Assembly (NCBI RefSeq): GCF_040256395.1
Contig: NZ_CP158299.1
Location: forward strand, 1,579,501 to 1,643,500
Direction: 5' to 3'
Length of the DNA stretch: 64,000 nucleotides
Source of the DNA: Deinococcus sonorensis KR-87
Lineage (GTDB): Bacteria > Deinococcota > Deinococci > Deinococcales > Deinococcaceae
Shown here one piece after another: positions 49,644-61,262 of the stretch. How positions within the stretch are numbered: the stretch's first letter is position 1; every line of letters begins with the position of its first letter. The translations under genes were made by a program, and so were the position numbers. Under the pieces are notes generated by a model. It did no database searches, was not told the origin of the DNA, and saw only the letters and a list, made by a program, of their open reading frames with translations.

Positions 49644-50957
49644 ATGACCCGCCTCGGCCTTCAAGACACCATCGCCGCCGTCGCCACCGCTCCCGGCCAT
49701 GCCGGGGTGGGGGTGGTGCGGCTCAGCGGCCCGGACGCGCTGCCGCTGGCCGACCGGCTGTTCGCGGGCCGCCGCACCCCCAGCCGCACCCCGGCGGGCC
49801 GTTTCCTGTACGGGCAGGTGCTGGACGAGCAGGGCGAAGCGCTGGACGACGGCCTGTGTCTGGTGTTCCGGGGGCCGCACAGCTACACCGGCGAGGACGT
49901 GGCCGAGCTGCAGACGCACGGCAGCCCGGCAGTGCTGGAGCGGGTGCTGACCCGGGCGCTGGAACTGGGCGCGCGGGCGGCCCGGCCCGGCGAGTTCACG
50001 CTGCGGGCCTACCTGGCGGGCCGCCTGGACCTCTCGCAGGCGGAGGCGGTGCTGAACCTGGTGAACGCCCAGACCGAGACGGCCCGGCGGCAGGCGACGC
50101 TGGGCCTGCAGGGGGCGCTGTCGGAGCGCATCGCGGCGGTGCAGCGGCAGGTGACGCGCACCCTGAGCGCCATTCAGGCGCTGCTGGACTACCCGGAGGA
50201 GGGCGTGCCGGAGGAGGAACGCGACCGGCCTCTGCGGCAGGCGATGGCCGAGCTGCGCACGCTGATCTCCACCAGCCGGGCGGGGCGGCTCGCCACACGC
50301 GGGGCCCGGCTGGCCATCGTGGGGCGGCCGAACGCGGGCAAGAGCAGCCTGCTCAACGCTCTGCTGGGGTATGAGCGCAGCATCGTGACCAGCCGCCCCG
50401 GCACCACCCGCGACTACCTGGAAGCGCAGCTGGAGCTGGCCGGCGTGCCGATCACGCTGGTGGACACCGCCGGGCTGCGCCTGACCGACGACGAGATCGA
50501 GGCGGCCGGGGTGCGGCAGGCCGAGACGCTGGCGCGCCACGCCGATCTGGTGCTGCTGCTGGAGGACGGCCACCAGCCGCGCGACCCGCTGCCGCAATTG
50601 GAGGGGCTGCCGATGCTGCGGGTGCAGACCAAGCAGGATCTGCCGCCGGTGTGGCAGGACCCGGCCGCCCTGACGGTCAGTGCCCGTACCGGGGAGGGGC
50701 TGGCAGAGCTGCGCGAGGCGATCCGCGCGGCGCTGCTGGGTGACGCGGCCCGCAGCGAGGTGTGGCTCGGCAGCGAGCGGCAGGTGGACGCGGCCCGCCG
50801 CGCCCTGCAGCACCTGGAGGCGGCTACGACCCTGCCGGATGAGCTGGCCAGCTACGAGCTGGAGCAGGCGCTGCAGGCGCTCTCGGAGCTGACCGGCCGC
50901 GACGTGCAGGAGGACGTGATCGATGGCGTGTTCCGCAATTTCTGCGTCGGCAAGTAG
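49644..50957 (+). CDS. mnmE: tRNA modification GTPase MnmE (TrmE)
   Basis: A 437-residue GTPase that, with MnmG, makes 5-substituted uridine at tRNA position 34. The folate-binding N-domain begins [20 protein letters not shown]; the G domain has [16 protein letters not shown] and DTAGL; the C-terminal motif FCVGK ends in the catalytic Cys-x-Gly-Lys. TATGCT (49632-49637) lies exactly 6 nt before the ATG. Confidence 0.96.
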   Translation: MTRLGLQDTIAAVATAPGHAGVGVVRLSGPDALPLADRLFAGRRTPSRTPAGRFLYGQVLDEQGEALDDGLCLVFRGPHSYTGEDVAELQTHGSPAVLERVLTRALELGARAARPGEFTLRAYLAGRLDLSQAEAVLNLVNAQTETARRQATLGLQGALSERIAAVQRQVTRTLSAIQALLDYPEEGVPEEERDRPLRQAMAELRTLISTSRAGRLATRGARLAIVGRPNAGKSSLLNALLGYERSIVTSRPGTTRDYLEAQLELAGVPITLVDTAGLRLTDDEIEAAGVRQAETLARHADLVLLLEDGHQPRDPLPQLEGLPMLRVQTKQDLPPVWQDPAALTVSARTGEGLAELREAIRAALLGDAARSEVWLGSERQVDAARRALQHLEAATTLPDELASYELEQALQALSELTGRDVQEDVIDGVFRNFCVGK

Positions 50958-51019
50958 CGGACAGGCCCTAGATCATCTGGCGGAGGCAGAACAGACACTT
51001 GTGGTTTAAGCTCAGTCGT

Positions 51020-52267
<1,248 letters not shown>

Positions 52268-52367
52268 CCGTCAGGGGCAGACCGGCACCTTCAGGCCCCT
52301 TCATGTGCCTCTCGCGCCGGTGGCATGTGCCGGAGGCATACTGCCAGCACTGCACAGGAGGTAGCGC

Positions 52368-52571
52368 ATGACCGGACCCTACGACCGTCCGCCCGCCCCG
52401 GCATCCGAACCGACCGATACCCCGTTGCCGATGCCCGAACAGATGCCCGGCCACGATACGCCGATGCCGGTCAATGACCCGCCGGTGAACCCGGACACCC
52501 CCGGCATGCCGATGCCGGACCCCACCCCCAACCCGGATACCCCCGGCATGCCGATGCCCAGTCCGCTGTAA
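52368..52571 (+). CDS. Pro/Met-rich low-complexity mini-protein
   Basis: A 67-residue protein, a quarter to a third of it Pro. [10 protein letters not shown] occurs twice (about residues 43-52 and 56-65), with related earlier units ([10 protein letters not shown] and TPMPVNDPP). It is probably disordered. It has a strong AGGAGG ribosome site 6 nt before the ATG and is followed by a strong terminator, which argues that it is a real single-gene unit. I do not recognise a family. Confidence 0.65.
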   Translation: MTGPYDRPPAPASEPTDTPLPMPEQMPGHDTPMPVNDPPVNPDTPGMPMPDPTPNPDTPGMPMPSPL

Positions 52572-52584
52572 GCCCATGGACAGC

Positions 52585-52618
52585 GTCCGCCCCTGCTGAA
52601 GCTTCAGCAGGGGCGGAC
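52585..52618 (+). terminator. Terminator after the Pro/Met-rich gene
   Basis: A perfect 34-nt palindrome, GTCCGCCCCTGCTGAAG followed at once by its complement (52585-52618), lies 14 nt after the stop codon. The T-run that follows is weak. Confidence 0.7.
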
Positions 52619-52809
52619 TGGTTGGCGGGTGCCTGGCCGAAGCTGGAGGACAAGTGCGCCGACGGCACTTCCATTCCGGTATAAACATATTACGCCTGGA
52701 GCGAATTAGAAGAATGTGATTCGCTGCATACCGGTTGTATGTCGTATCTAGGCCAGATGGCGGAGTGGCCCGGTTTGTCCGGCTGGAGTGGAGCTGTCAG
52801 GCTGCCTGT
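52619..52809 (+). promoter_or_regulatory. AT-richer upstream region of the GNAT gene with an inverted repeat
   Basis: The stretch contains ATAAACATATTACG (52681-52694), AGCGAAT (52700-52706) paired with ATTCGCT (52719-52725), and several TAT/TTG boxes. It is noticeably lower in GC than the rest of the window. It probably holds the promoter of the GNAT gene and perhaps a regulator site. Confidence 0.35.
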
Positions 52810-53739
52810 ATGCCTGAATGGACTGTCCGTGCGGCCTGCGCCGCCGATGCCGAAGCGCTGGCGCCGCTGGTCAGCGCCGCCTATCTGGGCCAGTGGATCA
52901 CCACGCCCGAACAGCTGGTGGCCCGGATGGACGCGGCCGGGCCCAACCACTTCGTGCTGGTCGCTGAAGCCGAGGGTGCGGTGCAGGCCGGCGTGCTGGC
53001 CTCTGGGTTTCCGACGGCGCCCGCCGCAGTGCGGCTGCAGTGGTGCGGCGTTCCGTCCGCCTCCACCCCGCTGTATCTGGCGGCGTTGAGCTGGGTGGCC
53101 ACCAGCGCGCCAGACGTGCGGCAGCTGATCAGCGTGGTGCGCGAGGACCACGCTGATCAGGTGGCCTTCCTGACAGCCGCCGGGTTCCGCAACGCCCACC
53201 AGTCGTGGGGTGCCCACCTGGCGCTGCCCGACCTGGACCTCACCCGGTATGACGCGCTGGAGGAGCGGCTGTATCTGGCGGGTTACGAGACCGAGCGGCT
53301 CGCGTGGCCCGCCCCGGCCGCCGATCTGGCCAGCCTGTACCGGCTGTGGGAACAGGGCGTGCAGGACGCGCCCCGCAACCCCACCACCACGCCGGATCCG
53401 CTGAGCCCCGAGACATTCCGCAGCCAGTTGCAGCAGGAGGTGGTATTTCTGGTGCGCTGGAAGGGGCAGCCGGTGGCCAGCACCCGCCTCACTCCCACCG
53501 GTGACAGTGTGGACACCGAACACACCGTGGTGGACCGCGCGCACCGGGGCCGGGGGCTCGCCACGGTGGTGAAGGCCGCCTCGCTCGGCTGGGCCCGGGC
53601 GGAAGGGTACACCCGGGCCAGCACCGGAGGCAGCGTGGCCAACCTGCCGATGCTGCGGGTCAATCAGCGGCTCGGGTACCGGCCGGAACCGATGTGGCTC
53701 ACCTGGGTCCGGCCGCTGGACATGACCGAGCAGGGCTAG
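52810..53739 (+). CDS. Tandem GNAT acetyltransferase
   Basis: A 309-residue protein with two GNAT folds. The first spans about 1-140 (WTVRAACAADAEALAPLVSAAY). The second contains the acetyl-CoA loop VDRAHRGRGLATVVKAASLG and NLPMLRVNQRLGYR, so it is probably the active half. The acceptor substrate is unknown. The start at 52810 matches the GNAT fold; no strong ribosome site or near -10 box is evident. Confidence 0.85.
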   Translation: MPEWTVRAACAADAEALAPLVSAAYLGQWITTPEQLVARMDAAGPNHFVLVAEAEGAVQAGVLASGFPTAPAAVRLQWCGVPSASTPLYLAALSWVATSAPDVRQLISVVREDHADQVAFLTAAGFRNAHQSWGAHLALPDLDLTRYDALEERLYLAGYETERLAWPAPAADLASLYRLWEQGVQDAPRNPTTTPDPLSPETFRSQLQQEVVFLVRWKGQPVASTRLTPTGDSVDTEHTVVDRAHRGRGLATVVKAASLGWARAEGYTRASTGGSVANLPMLRVNQRLGYRPEPMWLTWVRPLDMTEQG

Positions 53740-54884
53740 GGGCGGCCCGGCGTGTCGGCCGGAAACTGCATCACGAATTCCGCGCCGCCCTGCGGATGGT
53801 TGCGCGCCTCGATGTGCCCGCCCTGCGCCTCCACCAGCGCGCGGGCAATGGCCAGCCCCAGACCGCTGCTGGCCCGGCCCTGATCGTCGGTGTGGCGGGT
53901 GCGGCTCGCCTCGGCCCGGAAGAACCGCTCAAACGCCCGCGACAGGTCACCGCTCTGGAAGCCTGGACCGTGGTCGCGCACCCGCAGCACCACCCGCTGA
54001 CCCTCCTGGCCCGCCTGCAGATCGAGCGGCCCCGGCGCGGCGTACCGGAGCGCGTTGTCGATCAGGTTGTTGAGCACCTGGGTCATCCGGTCCGGGTCCG
54101 CGTGGAACGGCACCGGTCCGGGCGCGTCCAGGGTCAGCTGCACCCCGGCAGCCCCGGCGCGGCCCCGGTGCGCGTCCACCGCTGAACGCAGCAGCAGGGC
54201 GGCGTCCAGCGGTTGCATGTTCAGGCTCATGGCGCCGCTCTCGGCCAGCGAGAGGGTCCGCAGGTCGCTGACCAGTCGGGCCAGCAGCAGCACCTCACCG
54301 TGCAGCCGCGCCAGCCCCGCCTCGTCCGGCGAGACCAGCCCGTCCTGCATTGCCTCAATCTCGCTGCGCAGCACCGCCAGCGGGGTGCGCAGGTCATGGG
54401 CGATGTCAGCCACCAGCCCGCGTCGCCACGCTTCCTGCCGGGCCAGCCTTGTGGTCAGGGCATTGAAGGTCAGGATCAGGGTCTGCACCTCGTCGGCACG
54501 CGGCGGCACCGGCACCTGCACGCCGCGCTCGCCAGCCTCCAGCCGCCGCGCCGCCTCGGTCAGCGAGGAGAGCGGCCGGGTGATCTGCCGGGTGACGCCC
54601 GCCGCCACGACGCTGGCCAGCCCGGCGATCAGCAGCCCGGCCCGCACCGCGCTGCTGGTGATCTGCTGACCGGCGGTGCGCGCCGGCGTGGCGTCCAGGC
54701 TGGTCGGGCTGAGCTGCTCCTGGCGCAGCACCCGAAACACTGAGCCCACCGTCAGGAAACTGGTGAGCGCCACCGCCAGCACCGCCACCAGCACAAAGGT
54801 GCGGGTCAGGCGCGCCCGCAGGCCGGTGGGACGCCGCCGGTGGCGACGGGCCGCCCGCTTGCGCTCGCGCCGTTCCTCCCTCAT
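53736..54884 (-). CDS. Sensor histidine kinase
   Basis: A 382-residue membrane kinase with two transmembrane helices (near 30-50 and 80-98), a short periplasmic loop, a HAMP domain, the phosphoacceptor H163 in DIAHDLRTPLAVLR, and N/G boxes LNNLIDNALRYA and DHGPGFQSGDL with SSGLGLAIARALVEAQGG. The ATG overlaps the stop of the response regulator (ATGA). The stimulus is unknown. Confidence 0.93.
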   Translation of the reverse strand: MREERRERKRAARRHRRRPTGLRARLTRTFVLVAVLAVALTSFLTVGSVFRVLRQEQLSPTSLDATPARTAGQQITSSAVRAGLLIAGLASVVAAGVTRQITRPLSSLTEAARRLEAGERGVQVPVPPRADEVQTLILTFNALTTRLARQEAWRRGLVADIAHDLRTPLAVLRSEIEAMQDGLVSPDEAGLARLHGEVLLLARLVSDLRTLSLAESGAMSLNMQPLDAALLLRSAVDAHRGRAGAAGVQLTLDAPGPVPFHADPDRMTQVLNNLIDNALRYAAPGPLDLQAGQEGQRVVLRVRDHGPGFQSGDLSRAFERFFRAEASRTRHTDDQGRASSGLGLAIARALVEAQGGHIEARNHPQGGAEFVMQFPADTPGRP

Positions 54885-55552
54885 GCCCTCAGCCGGTAGC
54901 CCACGCCGCGCACCGTCTCCAGCTGCGCCCCGCAGGACCCCAGCTTGCGGCGCAGGTTCTTGACGTGGGCGTCCACGGCGCGCTCGTCGGTGCCGCGCTC
55001 CAGGCCGCCCAGCGCGGAGAGTAGCTCGGTGCGGGTGCGCACGTGACCCTCCTCGCGGGCCAGCGCCGAGAGCAGCCGCAATTCGGCCACCGTCAGGTCC
55101 AGCGGCTCCGGGCCGCAGTGCGCCTCGAACGCGGCCAGATCCAGCCGCAGCTCACCCACCTGAAAGCGGGTGGGCTGCGGCGCGCTGCCCTGGGCCCGGC
55201 GCAGCACCGCCCGTACCCGCGCCACCACTTCGCGCGGGCTGTACGGCTTGACCACGTAGTCGTCGGCCCCGATGCCCAGGCCCACCAGCCGGTCCACCTC
55301 CTCGTCGCGTGCCGTGAGCATGATGATCGGCACCTCTGACTCGGCGCGCACCCGCCGCGCCACCTCCAGGCCGTCCATCTCCGGCAGCATCAGGTCCAGC
55401 AGCAGCAGGGCCGGGCGCGCCGCGCGCCACAGTTCCAGGGCGCGCAGCCCGCTGCCGGCCCGCTCGGTGTGGTAGCCCTCGCGCCGCAGGTACTGCTCCA
55501 GGATGTCGGCCAGGCGCGGCTCGTCCTCCACGATCAGGATGGTCTGGGACAT
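54881..55552 (-). CDS. OmpR/PhoB-family response regulator
   Basis: A 223-residue regulator. The receiver domain has the acidic pair in LIVEDEP, the phospho-acceptor Asp53 in LLLDLMLPEMDG and VVKPYSPREV. The C-terminal winged helix contains LTVAELRLLSALAREEG and DAHVKNLRRKLG. The start at 55552 has an AGGAG ribosome site. It is coupled to the kinase and lies 40 bp downstream of the SHOCT-protein gene. Confidence 0.94.
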   Translation of the reverse strand: MSQTILIVEDEPRLADILEQYLRREGYHTERAGSGLRALELWRAARPALLLLDLMLPEMDGLEVARRVRAESEVPIIMLTARDEEVDRLVGLGIGADDYVVKPYSPREVVARVRAVLRRAQGSAPQPTRFQVGELRLDLAAFEAHCGPEPLDLTVAELRLLSALAREEGHVRTRTELLSALGGLERGTDERAVDAHVKNLRRKLGSCGAQLETVRGVGYRLRA

Positions 55553-55592
55553 AGTGATCTCCTGTGGACCATCCTGACAGACGATGGCAGCG

Positions 55593-56013
55593 TTACGAGC
55601 GCTCTGGAGCGGCCGACGCGGTCGGGTCGCCCAGGGTACGCCGGAGCGCCTCATACTGCTCGGCGTCGATCTCGCCGCGGGCATAGCGCTCGCGGGCAAT
55701 GTTCAGCGCGCCGTCGCTGAAGAAGCGGTCCCGTCCACGCCGCAGCTTCTCGCTCCAGTCGCCGTCGTCCTTGCTGGCGTCCGTCTGCGCCTCCCAGCCG
55801 TCGTCCGTTGCCCGCTCCCATCATCATCCGGCGTTCGCGCCAGTGCCGGCGGCCCCGGCCCCGGAAGAACAGCACCGCGCCGCCGATCAGCAGCAGCGGC
55901 AGCAGGAAGCCGGGGCCGCCGTGGTCGTGGGGGGCGTAATAGCCGGCCGGGTAGCTGGGCACGGCCTGGGTCTGGAAGGTCTGGGCGGGCGGGTTGTTGA
56001 TGATGACGTCCAT
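55593..56013 (-). CDS. SHOCT-domain membrane protein, reading frame broken by a one-base insertion
   Basis: The start MDVIINNPPAQTFQTQAVPS and a single membrane helix (GGPGFLLPLLLIGGAVLFF) are followed by HWRERRMMMGAG. At about 55801-55812 the frame shifts by one base. The next frame carries a plainly coding acidic linker and a SHOCT-type tail (DGALNIARERYARGEIDAEQ, then YEALRRTLGD). The span is 421 nt, 140 codons plus one base. Removing one G gives a 139-residue protein. AGGAG precedes the ATG. It leads the response-regulator/kinase unit and may be part of its sensing or output. Confidence 0.75.
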
Positions 56014-56176
56014 GTGTTCACTCCTGTGCCGGGCGGAATCCACTGCCCTGCGTGCATGCAAGGTAGGCCGGACCCTGTGAAGGCCGCTGGGAGCCTGTGT
56101 GAATTCTGTGTGAACGGCAGCGAGGTAGGCCACAAGTGCGCGGGGTGAGCACCGGCGAGCGCGCTACGCTCGGCGC

Positions 56177-56857
56177 ATGATGCTGTTCGGGGTCTTTCTC
56201 CTGGGGGTGGTCGCGGTGCCGATTGCCGGGCTGCTGGGTCTGCTGGTTCACTGGCTCACCCGGGGCCGGCCTGGTCATACCGCTGTGCTGATGGCGGCCG
56301 TCGCTGTTCCGTTCATCCTGGTGGGCCTGACCGGCGCCGCCATGATCGTGCCGCTGTTCTGGCGCAGCGACAGTGACGCCGACACCGGCTGGTCCGACCT
56401 GTTCCGGACCCCGTTGGGCGGCGGATACTACGCCACGCGCATCGACACGACCGAGGGGCCGGCCTACCTGGATCAGGCGGGGCGGGGGGGGACCTCCATG
56501 AGCCCCGAGAACGAGGTGCGGCGCTTCGGCTGTCTGAAGGGGCAGGCATTCCTGCAGATGGGCGAGGGGTACATCGTGGTCCACGCCCAGGCCCGGTCGC
56601 TGCAGCCCCTGCCGGACGAGGTCCAGTTGCGCCGAACGCTGGGCGTGTCGGCGGGCCAGCCGCTGCCCTGGCTGTCCGAGGATGACTTCTATGACCGCTG
56701 TTCCCCCAAGCCGGACACGCTTCTGGACCGGGTCTGGGACACTGGGCTGATCGTGCTGGTGCTGGCGCTGCTGCTCGGCCTAGTCGGCGGGGTGATCTGG
56801 GTTCGCCTCCAGCCGCCTGCCCTGCATAGGGTGCCGCCCCCCCGCTGGCCCCAATAG
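56177..56857 (+). CDS. Membrane protein of unknown function
   Basis: A 226-residue protein with two N-terminal helices (VFLLGVVAVPIAGLLGLLVH and AAVAVPFILVGLTGAAMIVP), a soluble extracytoplasmic region and a C-terminal helix (TGLIVLVLALLLGLVGGVIW). I recognise no family. TACGCT (56165-56170) lies 6 nt before the ATG, supporting the start and a leaderless mRNA. Confidence 0.7.
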   Translation: MMLFGVFLLGVVAVPIAGLLGLLVHWLTRGRPGHTAVLMAAVAVPFILVGLTGAAMIVPLFWRSDSDADTGWSDLFRTPLGGGYYATRIDTTEGPAYLDQAGRGGTSMSPENEVRRFGCLKGQAFLQMGEGYIVVHAQARSLQPLPDEVQLRRTLGVSAGQPLPWLSEDDFYDRCSPKPDTLLDRVWDTGLIVLVLALLLGLVGGVIWVRLQPPALHRVPPPRWPQ

Positions 56858-56862
56858 CCTGA

Positions 56863-56900
56863 TACTCTGAAGTACGGTGCCGCGCACCGTGCTTTTTTTT
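56863..56900 (+). terminator. Terminator or attenuator upstream of purA
   Basis: ACGGTGC (56874-56880) pairs with GCACCGT (56884-56890) around CGC, followed by GC and eight T. It is the best U-tract hairpin in the window. It could end the upstream gene. Because a -10-like TACTCT (56863-56868) lies just before it, it could instead sit at the very start of the purA transcript as an attenuator. Confidence 0.75.
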
Positions 56901-56960
56901 GCCGTCACTCCGGTGGCAGCGTGGAGGCCAATACCGAGTGCGTGGCTGGTGGGAGCATCA

Positions 56961-58175
<1,215 letters not shown>

Positions 58176-58272
58176 GAGCGGCGCGGGAGAGCGGGGCGGC
58201 ACTGCTGCAAGACAGACAGTCTGGAGGGCGCCGGGCTTCTACACTCTCCTTCATTCAAGGAGGACCCCGCCT

Positions 58273-58914
58273 GTGACCCTGCCACTCGATACACTAGAAG
58301 GTATGCCCATTCCCAACACCAATGAGGCCCTGAACCCCACGGCAGACGCCACCGGCCTCGCCGACCTGACCGGGCAGTGGCTCAGCCTGATCGGGGAAGA
58401 CCCGCAGCGCGAGGGCCTGATCAAGACGCCCGAGCGGGTGGAGAAGGCCTGGCGCTTCCTGACCGGCGGCTACCGTCAGACGCTGGCGGAGGTGGCCGGC
58501 GACGCGGTCTTCCAGGCGGAAGGCAGCGAGATGGTGGTGGTCAAGGACATCGAGTTCTACTCGATGTGCGAACACCACATGCTGCCGTTCTATGGCCGCG
58601 CCCACATCGGCTACATTCCCGGCAACCAGATTCTGGGTCTGTCCAAGTTTGCCCGCATCACGGACCTGTACGCCCGCCGGCTGCAGGTGCAGGAGCGCCT
58701 GACCACCCAGATTGCGGAGGCGGTGCAGGAACTGTTGCAGCCGCAAGGTGTGGCGGTGGTGCTGGAAGGCATCCACCTGTGCATGGCCATGCGCGGCGTG
58801 CAGAAGCAGAACAGCACCACCACCACCAGCGCCATGCGCGGCACCTTCAAAAGCGATCAGCGCACCCGTGCCGAGTTCATGAGCGCCATTCAGACGCGGC
58901 TGGGTCAGCGCTGA
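58273..58914 (+). CDS. folE: GTP cyclohydrolase I
   Basis: A 213-residue zinc enzyme converting GTP to dihydroneopterin triphosphate for folate. It has [19 protein letters not shown], the zinc/catalytic motif [18 protein letters not shown] and [14 protein letters not shown]. The GTG at 58273 has an AAGGAGG site 9 nt before it, downstream of a TACACT box. A second TACACT at 58290-58295 lies 7 nt before an ATG at 58303, which would give a 203-residue form. Both are possible. Confidence 0.95.
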   Translation: MTLPLDTLEGMPIPNTNEALNPTADATGLADLTGQWLSLIGEDPQREGLIKTPERVEKAWRFLTGGYRQTLAEVAGDAVFQAEGSEMVVVKDIEFYSMCEHHMLPFYGRAHIGYIPGNQILGLSKFARITDLYARRLQVQERLTTQIAEAVQELLQPQGVAVVLEGIHLCMAMRGVQKQNSTTTTSAMRGTFKSDQRTRAEFMSAIQTRLGQR

Positions 58915-58923
58915 CCCCGGACC

Positions 58924-60669
58924 TCAGGGGAGCAGCCGGCTCAGCTGAGTCAGCCCGCTGACCGCACCCCTGCCTGGCTGAAGCAGGACGCTGCGGCTGT
59001 CCTGCACCGCTGCGCCGGCGGGGCCGCCGTAGCTAAAATCGGCCGTCCCATTGTCCAAGAATCGGAACAGTGCGGGCGCAGCGTTCATGGCACAGCCGCC
59101 CATGATGCTGCGCCCGTCGGCCTGCAGGGCCAGAGAAGTGGGCTGGTCCGCCGGGGCGGTCACGGTCAGGTCCGGCGAGGCGTGGAAGGTGCTGTCGGGC
59201 GCGCCGTCCGGGGTCAGCTGCCACAGGGCACACACCTGAGCGGCGCCCACCTGGACCGTTCCGGCCAGCAGCGCCTGACCGCCGGGCCGCAGCAGCGCGG
59301 CATGCACGGTCGCTGCCGGGTCGTCGAGTCGGGTGACGCCGGCCGCGCCGAAGGTCGGGTCCGGTGCGCCGCTGGCCGTGAACCGTACCACGGTGGGCTG
59401 GCCTCCCTGGTCGCCGCTGCGGCCGGCGGCCAGGAAGCGGCCGTCCGGCAGGGTCGTCAGCGTTTCCAGCCGGGCCGCTGGTCCCAGGTCCAGCACGCGC
59501 TCACCCTCCACGCCGAAGCTGGCGTCCGGCTGACCGTCCGGCAGCAGCGCCCGTACCACAAACGCGCTGCCCTGGCTGCCGCCGATCAGCACTCGGCTGT
59601 CCGGCTGGACCGTCAGGGCGCGGGCGTCGCCCGGCCACTCCAGAAACAGCGTGCCGGGGTACCCCGCATCCGCTCCGTTCCCGAAGCTGGGGTCCGGCTG
59701 ACCGCCCGGGAGCAGCCGCTGCAGGAACAGGAAATTGTCGTTGCTCAGGTCGGGCAGCGGGCTCCTGGGGAGGCTGGCCCGGCCCAGCAGCAGGACGTCG
59801 CCGTCCGGCTGCACGGCCACGCTCAGCGCGGTGTTCGCTGCAGAGAAGGACAGTGCGGGCGCCTTGAAGCTGGCGTCCGGCTTGCCGTCCGGCAGCAGCC
59901 GCGCCACGAAGAACTTCTGAGGCTGCTCGTCAGGTGGGGCCGGTTCCACCCCGAAGCCCAGAATGCGGCCGTCCGGCTGCAGGGCGGTTACGCTGGCCGG
60001 GCGGCCAAACCCGCCGGTCTGGAAGGTCGGGTCCGGCCGGCCCGCTGTCGCCGCGACCGTCTCGGTACAGCGGATCACCGGATTGAGCCAGTCGGCGTGG
60101 TCGTGGTCGGCTCCGTCGCCCGCGTCGGTGACGCTCAGCGTGAGCGTGCTGGCCTGATCCAGCCGCACTGAGACGTTGCGGGCGGGACTGCGGCCGGTCA
60201 GGACCGGGCTGGTGTACCGGGGGACGCCATCTACGGCCACCTGAACCACCACCGATCCGTCATCGCCCACCTCATCATCCACCCCCACGCTGGCGCTGAA
60301 GGTGCAGCCCAGCTGTGTGGTGCTCTGCAGCGCGTAGTTCAGTTCACTGTGGGCATGCACGCCCAGGCCGGTCGCGGACCGCACACCGTTCACGGTGAGC
60401 GCGGCGCCGTCACCCTCGGTGCTGCTGCCGTTGCTGCGGTTGCGCTCAAAGGGACCGGAGCCGTTGCGGGCCGACAGCAGCGGCCCGTCCACCAGACTGA
60501 TGCTGCCGGCGGCCAGCGTCAGGCGCTTCTGGCCCCCGGCCTCGGCCTTGTAGGTCCAGGGACGAGGTTCCGCTCCTGAAGGTGGCGGCGTGACAGGCTG
60601 ACTGCAGGCGGCCAGCAGCAGCCCCAGCGCCACGCTCCAGCCGAGTGAGTTTCTGAGATGTGTTGTCAT
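58924..60669 (-). CDS. NPCBM and delta-60-repeat lipoprotein
   Basis: A 581-residue exported lipoprotein (lipobox LAAC, Cys22). After a Pro-rich linker, an NPCBM-like carbohydrate-binding domain spans about 40-190 (GLGVHAHSELNY, GVDDEVGDDGSVVVQVAVDG). Then come delta-60-type repeats of the form VARLLPDGKPDASF, LQRLLPGGQPDPSF and VRALLPDGQPDASF, arranged as a beta-propeller. It probably binds surface or extracellular polysaccharide. A GGAGAAGG site precedes the ATG. Confidence 0.85.
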   Translation of the reverse strand: MTTHLRNSLGWSVALGLLLAACSQPVTPPPSGAEPRPWTYKAEAGGQKRLTLAAGSISLVDGPLLSARNGSGPFERNRSNGSSTEGDGAALTVNGVRSATGLGVHAHSELNYALQSTTQLGCTFSASVGVDDEVGDDGSVVVQVAVDGVPRYTSPVLTGRSPARNVSVRLDQASTLTLSVTDAGDGADHDHADWLNPVIRCTETVAATAGRPDPTFQTGGFGRPASVTALQPDGRILGFGVEPAPPDEQPQKFFVARLLPDGKPDASFKAPALSFSAANTALSVAVQPDGDVLLLGRASLPRSPLPDLSNDNFLFLQRLLPGGQPDPSFGNGADAGYPGTLFLEWPGDARALTVQPDSRVLIGGSQGSAFVVRALLPDGQPDASFGVEGERVLDLGPAARLETLTTLPDGRFLAAGRSGDQGGQPTVVRFTASGAPDPTFGAAGVTRLDDPAATVHAALLRPGGQALLAGTVQVGAAQVCALWQLTPDGAPDSTFHASPDLTVTAPADQPTSLALQADGRSIMGGCAMNAAPALFRFLDNGTADFSYGGPAGAAVQDSRSVLLQPGRGAVSGLTQLSRLLP

Positions 60670-61262
60670 GGCCCTTCTCCTCGTGCGCTGCCGGATGGAT
60701 ATAGGCCCGGGGGCCAGAGGCGGCAGCGTCACCTGCGACAACCCGGACCCGGCCGCCTGCCGGGGGCAGGCCGCGTACGTCGGCGGGCACAGAAGGGGGA
60801 GGCCGCGCGGCGTTGGTCCACCCGGTGAAGACGCAGATCAGGAAGGGGAGGCTGTCAACCCCAGGATAGGAACAGTGAAAAGCATGAGGATGATCCCGCT
60901 CCGCAGCATTTCTTGAGCTGGGCTTGTGTGGAGGCCGGGCAGTTTCTCATGTGAGCGCTAAGCAGGCCAGAACAACGTGGGGGTCCAGGATCAGGGGCCT
61001 ATCCCGGGCTGCAGTTCTGTGGCAATTACTGGCAGGTTTCCACGTCGCCCGGCATCAATCTGCGTCCGACAATCTGGGCCTGCAGGCGCACCGGCTGAAT
61101 CAATACGTGATGGCTTTTCGATGATCACATGGATGACAGCGTGCAGAGCCTCAAGTTGGGCCGCTGGCCGATCACATCCGGAACGTGAGCTTCTCGAGCT
61201 CCGGGGGAGACATCCGCGGACGCTCTGGTGCACGGCCGTTCAAGTTCACAGCCCCTCACTCT
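60670..61262 (+). other. Gene-poor interval
   Basis: About 590 bp between two minus-strand genes. Short frames exist on both strands (for example 60924-61124 plus and 60991-61233 minus), but none has a ribosome site, homology I recognise or codon use like the neighbours. Composition is less extreme than the flanks. Nothing further can be supported; it may be decayed sequence or hold promoters of the flanking gene. Confidence 0.5.

Noticed and set aside
47340..50957. A 1205-codon plus frame that reads through the MMPL gene and ends as MnmE
   Set aside because: Its first part is an out-of-frame reading of MMPL; only the last 437 residues (mnmE) are real, with their own promoter.
60924..61233. 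Short frames on both strands in the gene-poor interval
   Set aside because: No ribosome site, no homology I can recognise, and overlapping antisense frames.
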